Source: CAMAVH01 sp036500145 | Lineage (GTDB): Bacteria; Pseudomonadota; Alphaproteobacteria; SMXQ01 | Direction: 5' to 3' | DNA: 64,000 nt | Assembly (NCBI GenBank): GCA_036500145.1 | Contig: DASYCO010000045.1 | Span: forward strand, 44,247 to 108,246 | Part shown: positions 8,329 to 16,183 of the stretch, in pieces | How positions within the stretch are numbered: the stretch's first letter is position 1 | Layout: every line of letters starts with the position of its first letter | The notes under the pieces: generated by a model | The model's input: only the letters and a program-made list of their open reading frames with translations | What the model was told of the DNA's origin: nothing | The model's database searches: none | Made by a program: the position numbers and the translations under genes

Positions 8329-9806
8329 TGGCTAACCTTACGAACCTCACGCTCGCCGCCGCGCGCGACGGCCTCAAGGCGAAGACCTTCTCCGCGACGG
8401 AGCTGACCCAGGCCCATGTGAAGGCCATGGAGCAGACACGTTCGCTCAACGCCTACATCACCGAGACGCCGGAGCTGGCGCTCAAGCAGGCGGCCGCCTC
8501 CGACGCGCGCATCGCCAAGGGCGAGGCGGGCGCATTGGAAGGCCTGCCGCTCGGCATCAAGGACCTGTTCTGCACCGAGGGCGTGCGGACCACGGCGGCG
8601 TCCAAGATCCTCAGTAACTTCGTGCCGCAGTACGAATCGACGATCTCCGCCAAGCTGCTCGCGGCGGGCGCGGTCACGGTCGGCAAGACCAACCTCGACG
8701 AGTTCGCCATGGGCTCGTCGAACATGACGAGCCATTTTGGCGCGGTGGAGAACCCCTGGCGGCGCGCGGGCGACAATCGCCCGCTGGTGCCCGGCGGCTC
8801 GTCCGGCGGCTCCGCCGCGGCGGTCGCCGCGCGCTCCTGCCTCGGCGCGACCGGCACCGACACGGGCGGCTCGATCCGCCAGCCCGCCGCCTTCTGCGGC
8901 ATCGTCGGCATCAAGCCGACCTACGGCCGCTGCTCGCGCTGGGGCGTCGTCGCCTTCGCCTCGTCGCTCGACCAGGCCGGCCCCTTCGCCCGCACGGTGC
9001 GCGACTGCGCCATCCTGCTGCGCGAGATGTCGGGCTTCGATCCCAAGGATTCGACCAGCGCCAACGTGCCGGTGCCGGACTTCGAGGCCATGCTGACGGG
9101 CGACATCCGCGGCATGAAGATCGGCATTCCCAAGGAATACCGCATGGACGGCATGAGCGCCGAGATCGACGCGCTGTGGCAGAAGGGCATCGACATGCTC
9201 AAGGCCGCCGGCGCCGATATCGTCGACATCAGCCTGCCGCACACCAAGTACGCGCTGCCCTGCTACTACATCCTGGCGCCGGCCGAGGCCTCGTCGAACC
9301 TGGCGCGCTACGACGGCGTGCGCTACGGCGTGCGCGAGCCGGGCAACAGCATCGAGGAGCTGTACGAGAACAGCCGCGCCGCCGGCTTCGGCAAGGAAGT
9401 GCGCCGCCGCATCCTGATCGGCACCTACGTGCTGTCGGCGGGCTACTACGACGCCTACTACCGCAAGGCCCAGCGCGTGCGCGCCCTGATCGCGCGGGAT
9501 TTCGAACAGGCGTTTCAGAAAGTCGACGCCATCCTCACGCCGACGGCCCCTTCGGCCGCCTTCGCGATGGGGGAGAAATCCGACGATCCCATCGCCATGT
9601 ATCTGAATGACGTGTTCACGGTGACGACGAACCTCGCTGGCCTGCCGGGCATCTCGGTGCCCGCCGGCCTGTCGTCGGACGGCCTGCCGCTTGGCCTGCA
9701 GCTGATCGGCAAGACCTTCGACGAGGGCAACCTGCTGAGGGTCGCCGACGTGCTGGAGAAGCAGGCGGCGTTCACCGCGACACCCGATTTGGGCGGGAGG
9801 GCTTGA
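8328..9806 (+). CDS. gatA: Asp-tRNA(Asn)/Glu-tRNA(Gln) amidotransferase subunit A
   Basis: This 492-residue amidase-signature enzyme releases ammonia from glutamine for the GatCAB complex. The Ser-cisSer-Lys triad is visible: Lys78 in GLPLGIKDLF, Ser158 in PGGSSGGSAAAVAA and Ser182 in GTDTGGSIRQPA. The length equals that of other GatA proteins. It is the middle gene of gatCAB: its ATG overlaps the gatC stop, and the gatB start follows its stop by three bases. It belongs to the cytoplasmic translation machinery and is expected to be essential where GlnRS or AsnRS is missing. Neither synthetase gene is in this window. Confidence 0.96.
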   Translation: MANLTNLTLAAARDGLKAKTFSATELTQAHVKAMEQTRSLNAYITETPELALKQAAASDARIAKGEAGALEGLPLGIKDLFCTEGVRTTAASKILSNFVPQYESTISAKLLAAGAVTVGKTNLDEFAMGSSNMTSHFGAVENPWRRAGDNRPLVPGGSSGGSAAAVAARSCLGATGTDTGGSIRQPAAFCGIVGIKPTYGRCSRWGVVAFASSLDQAGPFARTVRDCAILLREMSGFDPKDSTSANVPVPDFEAMLTGDIRGMKIGIPKEYRMDGMSAEIDALWQKGIDMLKAAGADIVDISLPHTKYALPCYYILAPAEASSNLARYDGVRYGVREPGNSIEELYENSRAAGFGKEVRRRILIGTYVLSAGYYDAYYRKAQRVRALIARDFEQAFQKVDAILTPTAPSAAFAMGEKSDDPIAMYLNDVFTVTTNLAGLPGISVPAGLSSDGLPLGLQLIGKTFDEGNLLRVADVLEKQAAFTATPDLGGRA

Positions 9807-9809
9807 GCC

Positions 9810-11288
9810 ATGGCGACTGAAGTGAAGACGGCCGAAGATCGCATGATCGAAGGCAAGACGGGCAAGTGGGAGATCGTCATCGGTCTCGAAGTCCACGCCC
9901 AGGTGACGTCGAACAGCAAGCTGTTCTCGGGCGCCGCCACCGCCTTCGGCGCCGAGCCGAACAGCCAGGTGTCGCTCGTCGACGCGGCCATGCCCGGCAT
10001 GCTGCCGGTCATCAACAAGTACTGCGTCGAGCAGGCGGTGCGCACGGGCCTTGGCCTCGAAGCGCAGATCAACCTGGTGTCGGTGTTCGACCGCAAGAAC
10101 TACTTCTACCCGGACTTGCCGCAGGGCTACCAGATCTCGCAGTTCACCCAGCCGATCGTCGGCAAGGGCAAGCTGCAGATCGACCTCGCTGACGGCACGA
10201 GCCGCGAGATCGGCATCACCCGCCTGCACCTGGAGCAGGACGCGGGCAAGAGCATCCACGACCTGCATCCGAAGATGACCTTCATCGACCTCAACCGCTC
10301 GGGCGTGGCGCTGATGGAGATCGTCTCCGAGCCCGACATGCGTTCGGCGGAAGAAGCCGGCGCCTACGTGAAGAAGCTGCGCTCGATCCTGCGCTACCTC
10401 GGCACCTGCGACGGCAACATGGAAGAGGGCTCTCTGCGCGCCGACGTCAATGTGTCGGTGCGCAAGCCCGGCGACCGCTTCGGCACGCGCTGCGAGATCA
10501 AGAACGTCAACTCCATCCGCTTCGTGCAGCAGGCCGTCGAAGCCGAGGCGCGCCGCCAGGTCGACCTGATCGAGGACGGCGGCGAGGTCAAGCAGCAGAC
10601 GCGCCTGTTCGACCCGAACCGCGGCGAGACGCGGCCCATGCGCAGCAAGGAAGAGGCGCACGACTACCGCTACTTCCCCGATCCGGACCTGCTGCCGCTC
10701 GAGCTCGACCCCAAGTGGGTCGAGACGATCAAGCAGGGCCTGCCCGAGCTGCCCGACGTGAAGAAGGCGCGCTTCGTCAGCGACTACGGCCTGTCGCCCT
10801 ACGACGCCGGCGTGCTGTCGGCCGACATGGCGTCGGCCATGTTCTACGAAACGGTCGCCAAGGGCCGCGATCCCAAGATCGCCTCGAACTGGCTGACCGG
10901 CGAGCTGTTCGCCGTGCTCAACAAGCAGAACCTGGCCATCGAGCAGTCGCCGGTCTCGGCCGACGCGCTCGGCGGGCTCATCGACCTGATTGCCGACAAC
11001 ACGATCTCCGGGCGCATCGCCAAGGACGTGTTCGCCGAGATGGTCGAGAGCGGCAAGGCGGCCAAGGACATCGTCGCGGCCAAGGGCCTGCAGCAGATCA
11101 CCGACACCGGCCCGCTCGAAGCCGCCGCCGATCAGATCATCGCGTCGAGCCCGGACAACGTCGCCAAGTACAAGGCCGGCAACGAGAAGCTGATCGGCTG
11201 GTTCGTCGGCCAGGTCATGAAGGCGACCGGCGGCAAGGCCAACCCGGGCGTCGTCAACGAGATCCTGAAGAAGAAGCTGGGCGCTTAG
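9810..11288 (+). CDS. gatB: Asp-tRNA(Asn)/Glu-tRNA(Gln) amidotransferase subunit B
   Basis: The 492-residue kinase-like subunit phosphorylates the misacylated tRNA and channels ammonia to it. WEIVIGLEVHAQVTSNSKLFSGA, YFYPDLPQGYQISQFTQPI, RLHLEQDAGKSIHD and DLNRSGVALMEIVSEPD are the standard GatB signatures. The C-terminal YqeY-like tail (FVGQVMKATGGKANPGVVNEILKK) contacts tRNA. It is the last gene of the gatCAB operon. Two palindromic repeats follow the stop (11309-11381). Confidence 0.96.
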   Translation: MATEVKTAEDRMIEGKTGKWEIVIGLEVHAQVTSNSKLFSGAATAFGAEPNSQVSLVDAAMPGMLPVINKYCVEQAVRTGLGLEAQINLVSVFDRKNYFYPDLPQGYQISQFTQPIVGKGKLQIDLADGTSREIGITRLHLEQDAGKSIHDLHPKMTFIDLNRSGVALMEIVSEPDMRSAEEAGAYVKKLRSILRYLGTCDGNMEEGSLRADVNVSVRKPGDRFGTRCEIKNVNSIRFVQQAVEAEARRQVDLIEDGGEVKQQTRLFDPNRGETRPMRSKEEAHDYRYFPDPDLLPLELDPKWVETIKQGLPELPDVKKARFVSDYGLSPYDAGVLSADMASAMFYETVAKGRDPKIASNWLTGELFAVLNKQNLAIEQSPVSADALGGLIDLIADNTISGRIAKDVFAEMVESGKAAKDIVAAKGLQQITDTGPLEAAADQIIASSPDNVAKYKAGNEKLIGWFVGQVMKATGGKANPGVVNEILKKKLGA

Positions 11289-11308
11289 GCGCGCAGGCTT
11301 TTCTCCAT

Positions 11309-11381
11309 CGTCATGCCCGGGCTTGTCCCGGGCATCCACGCCTTCAAGTCGTGGATGGCCGGAATAAATCCGGCCATGACG
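11309..11381. repeat. Two REP-like 32-bp palindromes downstream of gatB
   Basis: Unit 1 (11309-11340) has a GC-rich stem atgcccggg/cccgggcat. Unit 2 (11350-11381) is in the opposite orientation and is the exact reverse complement of the unit at 5952-5983. Together they form a BIME-like head-to-head pair between gatB and the first GST gene, about 30 bases before its start codon. Confidence 0.85.
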
Positions 11382-11410
11382 GGATCGATGAGTTTCCGTA
11401 GGAGTTCCGC

Positions 11411-12034
11411 ATGATCGACCTCTACACCTGGACCACGCCGAACGGGCGCAAGATCCACATCATGCTGGAGGAGGTCGGGCTCCCTTACACGGCGCATCCG
11501 ATCGACATCGGCAAGAACGAGCAGTTCGCGCCGGACTTCCTGAAGATCAGCCCGAACAACAAGATCCCGGCCATCGTCGACCAGGACGGTCCGGGCGGAA
11601 AGCCTTTCGCGGTCTTCGAATCGGGTGCGATCCTGATGTATCTCGCCGAGAAGACCGGCAAGTTCTGGCCGCAGGACACGGTGGCGAAATACAAGACGGT
11701 CGAGTGGCTGATGTTCCAGATGGGCGGCATCGGCCCGATGCTCGGCCAGGCGCACCACTTCCGCCAGTTCGCGCCGGAGAAGATTCCCTACGCCATCGAG
11801 CGCTACACCAACGAGGCCAAGCGCCTCTACGGCGTCATGGACAAGCGCCTGGGCGAGGTCGAGTACCTGGCCGGCGACTATTCCATCGCCGACATGGCGA
11901 CCTTCCCCTGGATCCAGTCCCACGAGATGCAGGGCCTGAGCCTTGCCGACTTCCCCAACGTGAAGCGCTGGTTCGACGCCATCCTGGCCCGCCCGGCGGT
12001 CCAGCGCGGCATCAAGCTCTTGGTCAAGCCCTAG
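11411..12034 (+). CDS. Glutathione S-transferase family protein (YfcG/Ure2p-like), copy 1
   Basis: This 207-residue protein has an N-terminal thioredoxin-fold domain (LYTWTTPNGRKIHIMLEEVGLPY, SPNNKIPAIVD, FESGAILMYLAEKTG) and a C-terminal helical domain (GPMLGQAHHF, GDYSIADMATFPW). The NGRK and SPNNKIPAI motifs place it with the YfcG/Ure2p-like disulfide-bond oxidoreductase branch of GSTs. The likely activity is glutathione-dependent reduction of disulfides or peroxides in the cytoplasm; the substrate is unknown. A closely related second copy follows 105 bases later. An intrinsic terminator lies between them, so they are probably separate transcripts. Confidence 0.88.
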   Translation: MIDLYTWTTPNGRKIHIMLEEVGLPYTAHPIDIGKNEQFAPDFLKISPNNKIPAIVDQDGPGGKPFAVFESGAILMYLAEKTGKFWPQDTVAKYKTVEWLMFQMGGIGPMLGQAHHFRQFAPEKIPYAIERYTNEAKRLYGVMDKRLGEVEYLAGDYSIADMATFPWIQSHEMQGLSLADFPNVKRWFDAILARPAVQRGIKLLVKP

Positions 12035-12072
12035 GCCGCCTTCACCTTTGCGCGACTGACCTTGAGACCTGA

Positions 12073-12100
12073 CGCCGGCTGGCCCTCCAGCCGGCGTTTT
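12073..12100 (+). terminator. Intrinsic terminator after the first GST gene
   Basis: A perfect 10-bp stem (12073-12082 with 12087-12096) has a 4-base loop and is followed by TTTT on the plus strand. It lies 39 bases after the stop of the first GST gene. Confidence 0.85.
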
Positions 12101-12138
12101 GCGTTATGCTGGCGGCCTCATCAGCAGGGAGTGCCCAA

Positions 12139-12831
12139 ATGCTCGAGGTCTACAACTGGCCGACGTCGAACGGCCGCAAGATCTTCATCATGCTCGAGGA
12201 GACGGGGCTGCCGTACCGGGCCCATGCGGTGAGCATCCGCAAGGGCGACCAGTTCAAGCCCGAATTCCTCAAGATCAGCCCCAACAACAAGATCCCGGCG
12301 CTCGTCGACACCGACGGCCCCGGCGGCGCGCCGATCTCGATCTTCGAATCGGGCGCCATCCTGCTCTATCTCGCCAAGCGCTCCGGCAAGTTCTTCCCGG
12401 CCGACGAGCGCGGCCAGTTCGAGGTGCTGCCCTGGCTCTTCATGCAGGTCGGCCATGTCGGGCCGATGTTCGGCCAGGCCCATCACTTCCACGGCCAGGC
12501 GCCGGCCGGCAGCGACTATGCCATCCAGCGCTTCGACAACGAACAGAAGCGCATCTACAACGTGCTCGACAAGCGTCTCGGCGAAGTGGATTACCTCGGC
12601 GGCGACTATTCCATCGCCGACATCGCGGTGTTCCCCTGGGTGCAGACCGACGAGGCCAAGGGCATGCTGAAGGACTATCCCAACGTGAAGCGCTGGTTCG
12701 ACGCCATCGCGGCGCGGCCGGGCGTCCAGAAGGGCCTCGCCGTCATGGCCGACCAGCGCCGCGCGACGCCTCCGATGGACGCCGCCGCGAAGGAGATCAT
12801 GTTCGGCAGCAAGCAGTACGAGCGCCACTGA
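12139..12831 (+). CDS. Glutathione S-transferase family protein (YfcG/Ure2p-like), copy 2
   Basis: This 230-residue tandem paralogue shares long stretches with its neighbour: NGRKI.IMLEE, FLKISPNNKIPA, FESGAIL.YLA, GQAHHF and GDYSIAD. The ATG at 12139 is chosen over an in-frame ATG 33 bases upstream because it aligns with the start of copy 1 and follows a GGGAGT ribosome site. It carries a C-terminal extension of about 22 residues (ADQRRATPPMDAAAKEIMF) absent from copy 1. The tandem arrangement points to local duplication, and the large number of differences suggests the duplication is old. A bidirectional terminator follows. Confidence 0.88.
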   Translation: MLEVYNWPTSNGRKIFIMLEETGLPYRAHAVSIRKGDQFKPEFLKISPNNKIPALVDTDGPGGAPISIFESGAILLYLAKRSGKFFPADERGQFEVLPWLFMQVGHVGPMFGQAHHFHGQAPAGSDYAIQRFDNEQKRIYNVLDKRLGEVDYLGGDYSIADIAVFPWVQTDEAKGMLKDYPNVKRWFDAIAARPGVQKGLAVMADQRRATPPMDAAAKEIMFGSKQYERH

Positions 12832-12856
12832 GCGTCGCAGCGAGCGAGGCATAAAA

Positions 12857-12889
12857 AAACGAGGACGCCGGGAAAAGGCGTCCTCGTTT
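12857..12889. terminator. Bidirectional intrinsic terminator
   Basis: A perfect 13-bp stem (12857-12869 with 12877-12889) has the loop GGGAAAA, with an A-run on the left arm and a T-run on the right. It sits between the convergent GST copy 2 and lipoprotein genes and can serve both. Confidence 0.85.
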
Positions 12890-13003
12890 CTTCGTCTCGG
12901 CGGGAAGTCCGCCCGGCCAGGGCCTCTCGTGGTGGGGTCGCTCCTCCGGGGTCGGGAGCTTTTCCACGATAGGCCCCGGCCGAACAGGGCCGGGGCGAAC
13001 CGC

Positions 13004-13975
13004 TTACTGGTTCGTGAAGTACTTCGCGACGGCCTGGTTGGTGCTCACCACCTGGCCATGGGGCGCATCGTCGTCGGTGCCCTGCACAACCCATTCCCAC
13101 TGGGCGGGAGCCGCCATCGGGCAGGCGATGGTGAGCGGCGTCGTCACCGTCTCCTGCACGCTGTCGCCGCGCGTCGGCGCGCCGAGCATTACGCCGCCAG
13201 GCGGCAGCGCGATGGCGGTCGCCGCCGTCGGCGCGACCAGGACCTGCTGCGTCTGCACGGTCGGGTTGACGATGGTGTAGGTGCCGTTCGGCTGGGCGAC
13301 GACCGTGCTGGCCGGCGTCGTCGTGGTGATCACCGTGCCGGGCGCCACCGGCACGACGCTGGCCGACTGTAGCACGTAGGGCGTCGTAACGGCGGCGGTG
13401 GAGGCGCCGCGCACCTGGACGACGCGCGGGTCGCGCATGTCGCTGGCGCCGTTGCCGTCCGTCACCGTGTAGCTCAGCTGCACGTTCACCGGCTGGCCGG
13501 CGCAGGCCATCACATTGTGCGAGCTCGGGCTGATCTGCGCGTTCTCGATGCGCGAGGGCACGTTGTTGACCGTCAGCGTGCCGACCGGCGTGTCGCTGAC
13601 AGCGCCATTGGTCGTCGTGACGCGCAGGCTGACAGGATAGACGCCATCCTTCGCCGGCGCGCGCACGGCGACGCTGGTATTGCTGACCGTGTTCGGCGTG
13701 GCCGGTACGGCGAGCTTCGTCATGGTGCCGGCGGTCATGCTGTTGGCCGGCAGGCCGATCAGGTCGACGCTGGCGACGTTCGAGGCGCTGCCGGCGATGC
13801 GGTAGCTCACGATGGTCGCCTGGCCGGGGTCGATGACGCGCGGCGCCAGCGACACGTCGGTGGCGCGCGGCATGTTGACGGTGTTGCCGGCGCAGGCGGC
13901 GAGCATCAGGCCGGCGCCGGCGAGGACGGCAGTGGTGCCGAGCAGGCGGCTGAGATTGGGAAGGGGCGTCGTCAT
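13004..13975 (-). CDS. Hypothetical Ig-like-repeat lipoprotein
   Basis: The family is not recognised. The 323-residue product starts with a lipoprotein signal: a hydrophobic stretch ending in LAAC at residues 25-28, so it should be lipid-anchored at Cys28. The mature part is rich in Thr, Val, Ser and Ala and looks like beta-sandwich repeats: PGQATIVSYRIAGSASNVASVDL and VYPVSLRVTTTNGAVSDTPVGTLTVNN are typical of Ig/cadherin-like domains. A Thr/Val/Pro-rich section follows around residues 205-260. It starts 55 bases downstream of the DUF1328 gene on the same strand, so it may share the EcfG-type promoter at 14279-14303. It may be a stress-linked envelope protein (inference). Confidence 0.65.
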   Translation of the reverse strand: MTTPLPNLSRLLGTTAVLAGAGLMLAACAGNTVNMPRATDVSLAPRVIDPGQATIVSYRIAGSASNVASVDLIGLPANSMTAGTMTKLAVPATPNTVSNTSVAVRAPAKDGVYPVSLRVTTTNGAVSDTPVGTLTVNNVPSRIENAQISPSSHNVMACAGQPVNVQLSYTVTDGNGASDMRDPRVVQVRGASTAAVTTPYVLQSASVVPVAPGTVITTTTPASTVVAQPNGTYTIVNPTVQTQQVLVAPTAATAIALPPGGVMLGAPTRGDSVQETVTTPLTIACPMAAPAQWEWVVQGTDDDAPHGQVVSTNQAVAKYFTNQ

Positions 13976-14029
13976 GGCGGTCTCCTGGTTATTCTTGTTC
14001 GTTGGTCGGCGTCGTTCGGGATGTGCGCG

Positions 14030-14215
14030 TCACACCGGCGGCGGCGGGACGCCGCGGCCGCGCAGCAGGTAGGCGATCAGGCTGATCGCGAACAGCACGA
14101 GGAAGATGAAGAAGAGGATGCGGGCGACTTCGACCGCGATGATCGTGATGCCGCCGAATCCCATGAGGGCGGCGACCAGCGCGACGACGAGGAAGAGAAG
14201 GGCAAGGCGCAGCAT
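14030..14215 (-). CDS. DUF1328 / UPF0391 family small membrane protein
   Basis: This 61-residue protein is almost entirely hydrophobic, with two membrane segments (about residues 3-20 and 28-50) and the family pattern LALLFLVVALVAALMGFGGI...VEVARILFFIFLVLF. The Pro-rich C terminus RGRGVPPPPV is a small variation. Relatives such as YtjA are general-stress or osmotic-stress genes of unknown function. An exact GGAAC-N16-CGTT promoter lies 64-88 bases upstream. It is probably the first gene of a two-gene unit with the lipoprotein gene. Confidence 0.88.
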   Translation of the reverse strand: MLRLALLFLVVALVAALMGFGGITIIAVEVARILFFIFLVLFAISLIAYLLRGRGVPPPPV

Positions 14216-14278
14216 GGTGGCCTCCTTGTTTTACGGCGCTCGGAGATGCTTTGTCCGCCGAGCTGCCTCAGTTCCGTC

Positions 14279-14303
14279 AACGCGTCGGATAGGTCGCCGT
14301 TCC
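14279..14303 (-). promoter_or_regulatory. EcfG-type promoter (GGAAC-N16-CGTT) for the DUF1328 gene
   Basis: On the minus strand GGAAC is at 14303-14299 and CGTT at 14282-14279, with a 16-base spacer. Transcription starting near 14270 would run through the DUF1328 gene and probably on into the lipoprotein gene. Confidence 0.68.
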
Positions 14304-14602
14304 GCACCGGCTTGCGCGCAGCCAAGTAAATAAAGGGCGGCGGAGGAGGAACTACGCGCGCGGACTCTGCGTTCTTCCCGCGGATCGGTCGTAGGCGAGC
14401 ACCGCTGAATCTCACAGGGGCGCCGAGCGCGAGCCCTAGGGCCCGGCTTGGCTGCAACCCGCCCAATTTGGGAGCAACCCAATTCGAGATCTGGCGTCGA
14501 TGGGCGTCCATGTCGCCGGTCCAGCCAATGAGGGCGCGCTGCGGTTAATGCCGTGGCGCGCCTTCATCCAATTTACGGGCGAATTCGCCTGAGATGGCGC
14601 AA
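14304..14602. other. Intergenic stretch with no recognisable gene
   Basis: Between the DUF1328 promoter and the ecfG terminator I see no coding region with plausible codon use, no RNA gene and no clear repeat. Confidence 0.5.
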
Positions 14603-14631
14603 AGGAAAAGCCCCGCCGAGGGGCGGGGCTT
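14603..14631 (-). terminator. Intrinsic terminator of the ecfG gene
   Basis: A perfect 10-bp GC-rich stem (14608-14617 with 14622-14631) has a 4-base loop. On the minus strand it is followed by a short TTTT-containing run. It lies about 90 bases past the sigma factor stop at 14724. Confidence 0.75.
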
Positions 14632-14723
14632 CGATCATGTGCGACGGATTTGCGGTCAGAGGCACGGAAGGCAGGAGAGGGCGCCCGCGTCTACATGGCG
14701 CGGGGCTTCTTCCTGTGAACGGG

Positions 14724-15377
14724 TCACGCCACCATGAAGCGGCGCGGCCCTTCGGTTGGATTCGGCTGCTTGCGCAGCAGGGCGACGGCTTCGCCGTCGG
14801 CCGCTGCATCGGGCTTGCGCCGGCGGGTGATGCCGGCTTCGGGCGACACGTCGTCCATCGTCAGGCCGTCGACCATGCGGATGAGCGCATGGCGGGCGCG
14901 CGACAGGCGCGAGCGGACGGTGCCGACTGGCACGCCGGTGACTTTCGCGGCTTCCTCGTAGCTCATGTCTTCCAGCGCGACGAGAATCAGTGTCGTGCGC
15001 TGCTCTTCCGGCAGGCGCTCAAGCGCGCCCTGAAGGTCGCCGAGCTGCAGGCTCTCGACCTGGTTGGGACGGGTGTAGAGGCCGCTCATCATCGATTCGG
15101 CCGATTCGTCGGCGTCGCGGGCGCGCTTCGCCTTGCGCACGCTGTCGATGAAGGCGTTGTGCATGATGGTCAGGAGCCAAGCGCGCAGGTTGGTTCCCGC
15201 CTCGAAGCGCTCCATGTTCATGATCGCGCGCATCAGGCAGGTCTGCACCAGGTCGTCGGCGTCGGCGGCGTTGCGGGTCAAGGCGCGGGCATAGCGTCGC
15301 AGGTACGGAATCTGACCGACGAGGACCGACTGAATTTTCTGGCTGTCCTTGGATTCGAGATGGGGTGCGTTGGTCAT
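14724..15377 (-). CDS. ecfG: EcfG-family RNA polymerase sigma factor (general stress response)
   Basis: This 217-residue ECF sigma factor has region 2 (about residues 18-85: LRRYARALTRNAADADDLVQ, LRAWLLTIMHNAFIDSVRKAKR) and region 4 (about 120-175: ALERLPEEQRTTLILVALEDMSYEEAAKVTGVPVGTVRSRLSRARHAL). A basic C-terminal tail of about 40 residues follows. The ATG at 15377 is preferred because a GGAAGGAA ribosome site lies upstream and the frame further upstream lacks sigma-like sequence. The assignment to EcfG rests on the divergent nepR-like gene and on multiple GGAAC-N16/17-CGTT motifs in the window. In this group NepR holds EcfG inactive until phosphorylated PhyR binds NepR. No phyR is visible here. 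Confidence 0.85.
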   Translation of the reverse strand: MTNAPHLESKDSQKIQSVLVGQIPYLRRYARALTRNAADADDLVQTCLMRAIMNMERFEAGTNLRAWLLTIMHNAFIDSVRKAKRARDADESAESMMSGLYTRPNQVESLQLGDLQGALERLPEEQRTTLILVALEDMSYEEAAKVTGVPVGTVRSRLSRARHALIRMVDGLTMDDVSPEAGITRRRKPDAAADGEAVALLRKQPNPTEGPRRFMVA

Positions 15378-15604
15378 TGCGTGGTTCCTTCCGTTGCTAG
15401 CGTTCGTCCACGTACAGGCGTTTCGCGGTCTGGCGGCGTGCGGAGGATTGTTGGTCTTGGTTCCCATCGCCGGCCGGGGTCTCTCGGAACGCCCGGCAAG
15501 ACAAGCTTCCCAGGAGAGCGGGGGCCTTGGGCGTGTCAAAACCCCCGGCCGCTGTGACAAAACTGAGGCGCGGGAAGGCCGTTTTGAGGAAAAAATGCCT
15601 TTTG
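15378..15604. other. Divergent ecfG-nepR intergenic region
   Basis: Apart from the ecfG ribosome site (GGAAGGAA on the minus strand, about 15385-15392) no gene is seen. No full GGAAC/CGTT pair faces ecfG, so the sigma gene appears to rely on another promoter that I could not identify. Confidence 0.5.
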
Positions 15605-15629
15605 GGAACGCTTTAAGACACAAGGCGTT
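15605..15629 (+). promoter_or_regulatory. EcfG-type promoter (GGAAC-N16-CGTT) for nepR
   Basis: GGAAC (15605-15609), a 16-base spacer and CGTT (15626-15629) form the exact consensus. Transcription would start near 15636, giving a leader of about 70 bases. Feedback expression of the anti-sigma gene by its own sigma factor is known for other alphaproteobacterial NepR-EcfG loci. Confidence 0.75.
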
Positions 15630-15656
15630 ATAAAATTAAGCCGGAAGGAATAGAGA

Positions 15657-15674
15657 ATGGGCCTTTCCGGGTAG
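15657..15674 (+). other. Possible five-codon leader ORF upstream of nepR
   Basis: ATG at 15657 is preceded by a strong GGAAGGAA ribosome site (15643-15650) and runs only MGLSG before TAG at 15672-15674. The last base of that stop is the first base of an in-frame GTG of the nepR frame. No comparable ribosome site precedes nepR itself, so re-initiation or coupling is possible. Confidence 0.4.
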
Positions 15675-15706
15675 TGAGGATCCTCTCTTTCAGTGGCGTG
15701 AACCCA

Positions 15707-15949
15707 ATGAACAGTGCGCAGACGATGACCCAACGCAAGAATCCCAATGTCCACGGCACTCCCGGCAGCGGCGGCGTGATGAACGCCATCCGCAAGCTGT
15801 ACGACCCGGTTCTGGACGAGCCGATTCCGCAGTTCCTGCTCGATGCGGCTTCCATGTCGCGTCAGGAAGCGGCTGCGGCCAGCGCGAAGAAGGACGGGGC
15901 CGAGCCGGCGGCTCCGGCCGAGACGCCCAAAAGCGACAGCAACAGCTAG
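15707..15949 (+). CDS. nepR: NepR-like anti-sigma factor
   Basis: This 80-residue protein has the core GVMNAIRKLYDPVLDEPIPQ FLLD (residues about 24-45), which fits the two-helix NepR motif (LR.LYDDVVNEPIPDRFLDLL in relatives). The N- and C-terminal parts look disordered, with an Ala/Lys/Pro tail. NepR binds EcfG and is released by phosphorylated PhyR. The position, divergent from ecfG and behind an EcfG-type promoter, supports this role. The start is uncertain: ATG at 15707 has no good ribosome site. An alternative GTG at 15674 adds 11 residues and overlaps the stop of a short leader ORF. Confidence 0.78.
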   Translation: MNSAQTMTQRKNPNVHGTPGSGGVMNAIRKLYDPVLDEPIPQFLLDAASMSRQEAAAASAKKDGAEPAAPAETPKSDSNS

Positions 15950-16011
15950 GGGACTGGCGCAAAGCTGGTCTCCGGGCGCGTCCTGCAACGCGCCGCAGCA
16001 GGCCCGACACT

Positions 16012-16043
16012 AAAACCGGCGGCACCGATGTGCCGCCGGTTTT
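16012..16043 (+). terminator. Intrinsic terminator of nepR
   Basis: A perfect 13-bp stem (16012-16024 with 16031-16043) has a 6-base loop. Its right arm ends in TTTT, and the left arm begins with AAAA. It is 63 bases past the nepR stop. Confidence 0.85.
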
Positions 16044-16096
16044 CGTTTGGCCGCCAGTCGGATCGCCGAGGCAATCAGGCGTTTTTGAGCCCCGTC

Positions 16097-16121
16097 GGAA
16101 CGCCGGAGAAGATGCCGCGTT
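16097..16121 (+). promoter_or_regulatory. EcfG-type promoter (GGAAC-N16-CGTT) for the glycine-zipper lipoprotein
   Basis: GGAAC at 16097-16101 and CGTT at 16118-16121 are separated by 16 bases. A start near 16128 would leave about 55 bases before the ATG at 16184. Confidence 0.7.
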
Positions 16122-16183
16122 TTCAATGCACTGCGAGGCGGGCGGATGTCCGCCGGCGCAGGCACATTTCAGGAGACGTCCCC

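Noticed and set aside
8253..11339. Very long open frame antisense to gatC-gatA-gatB (about 1000 codons)
   Set aside because: It mirrors the codon structure of well-identified genes; in GC-rich DNA the opposite strand is often free of stops. The translated sequence has no recognisable domain.
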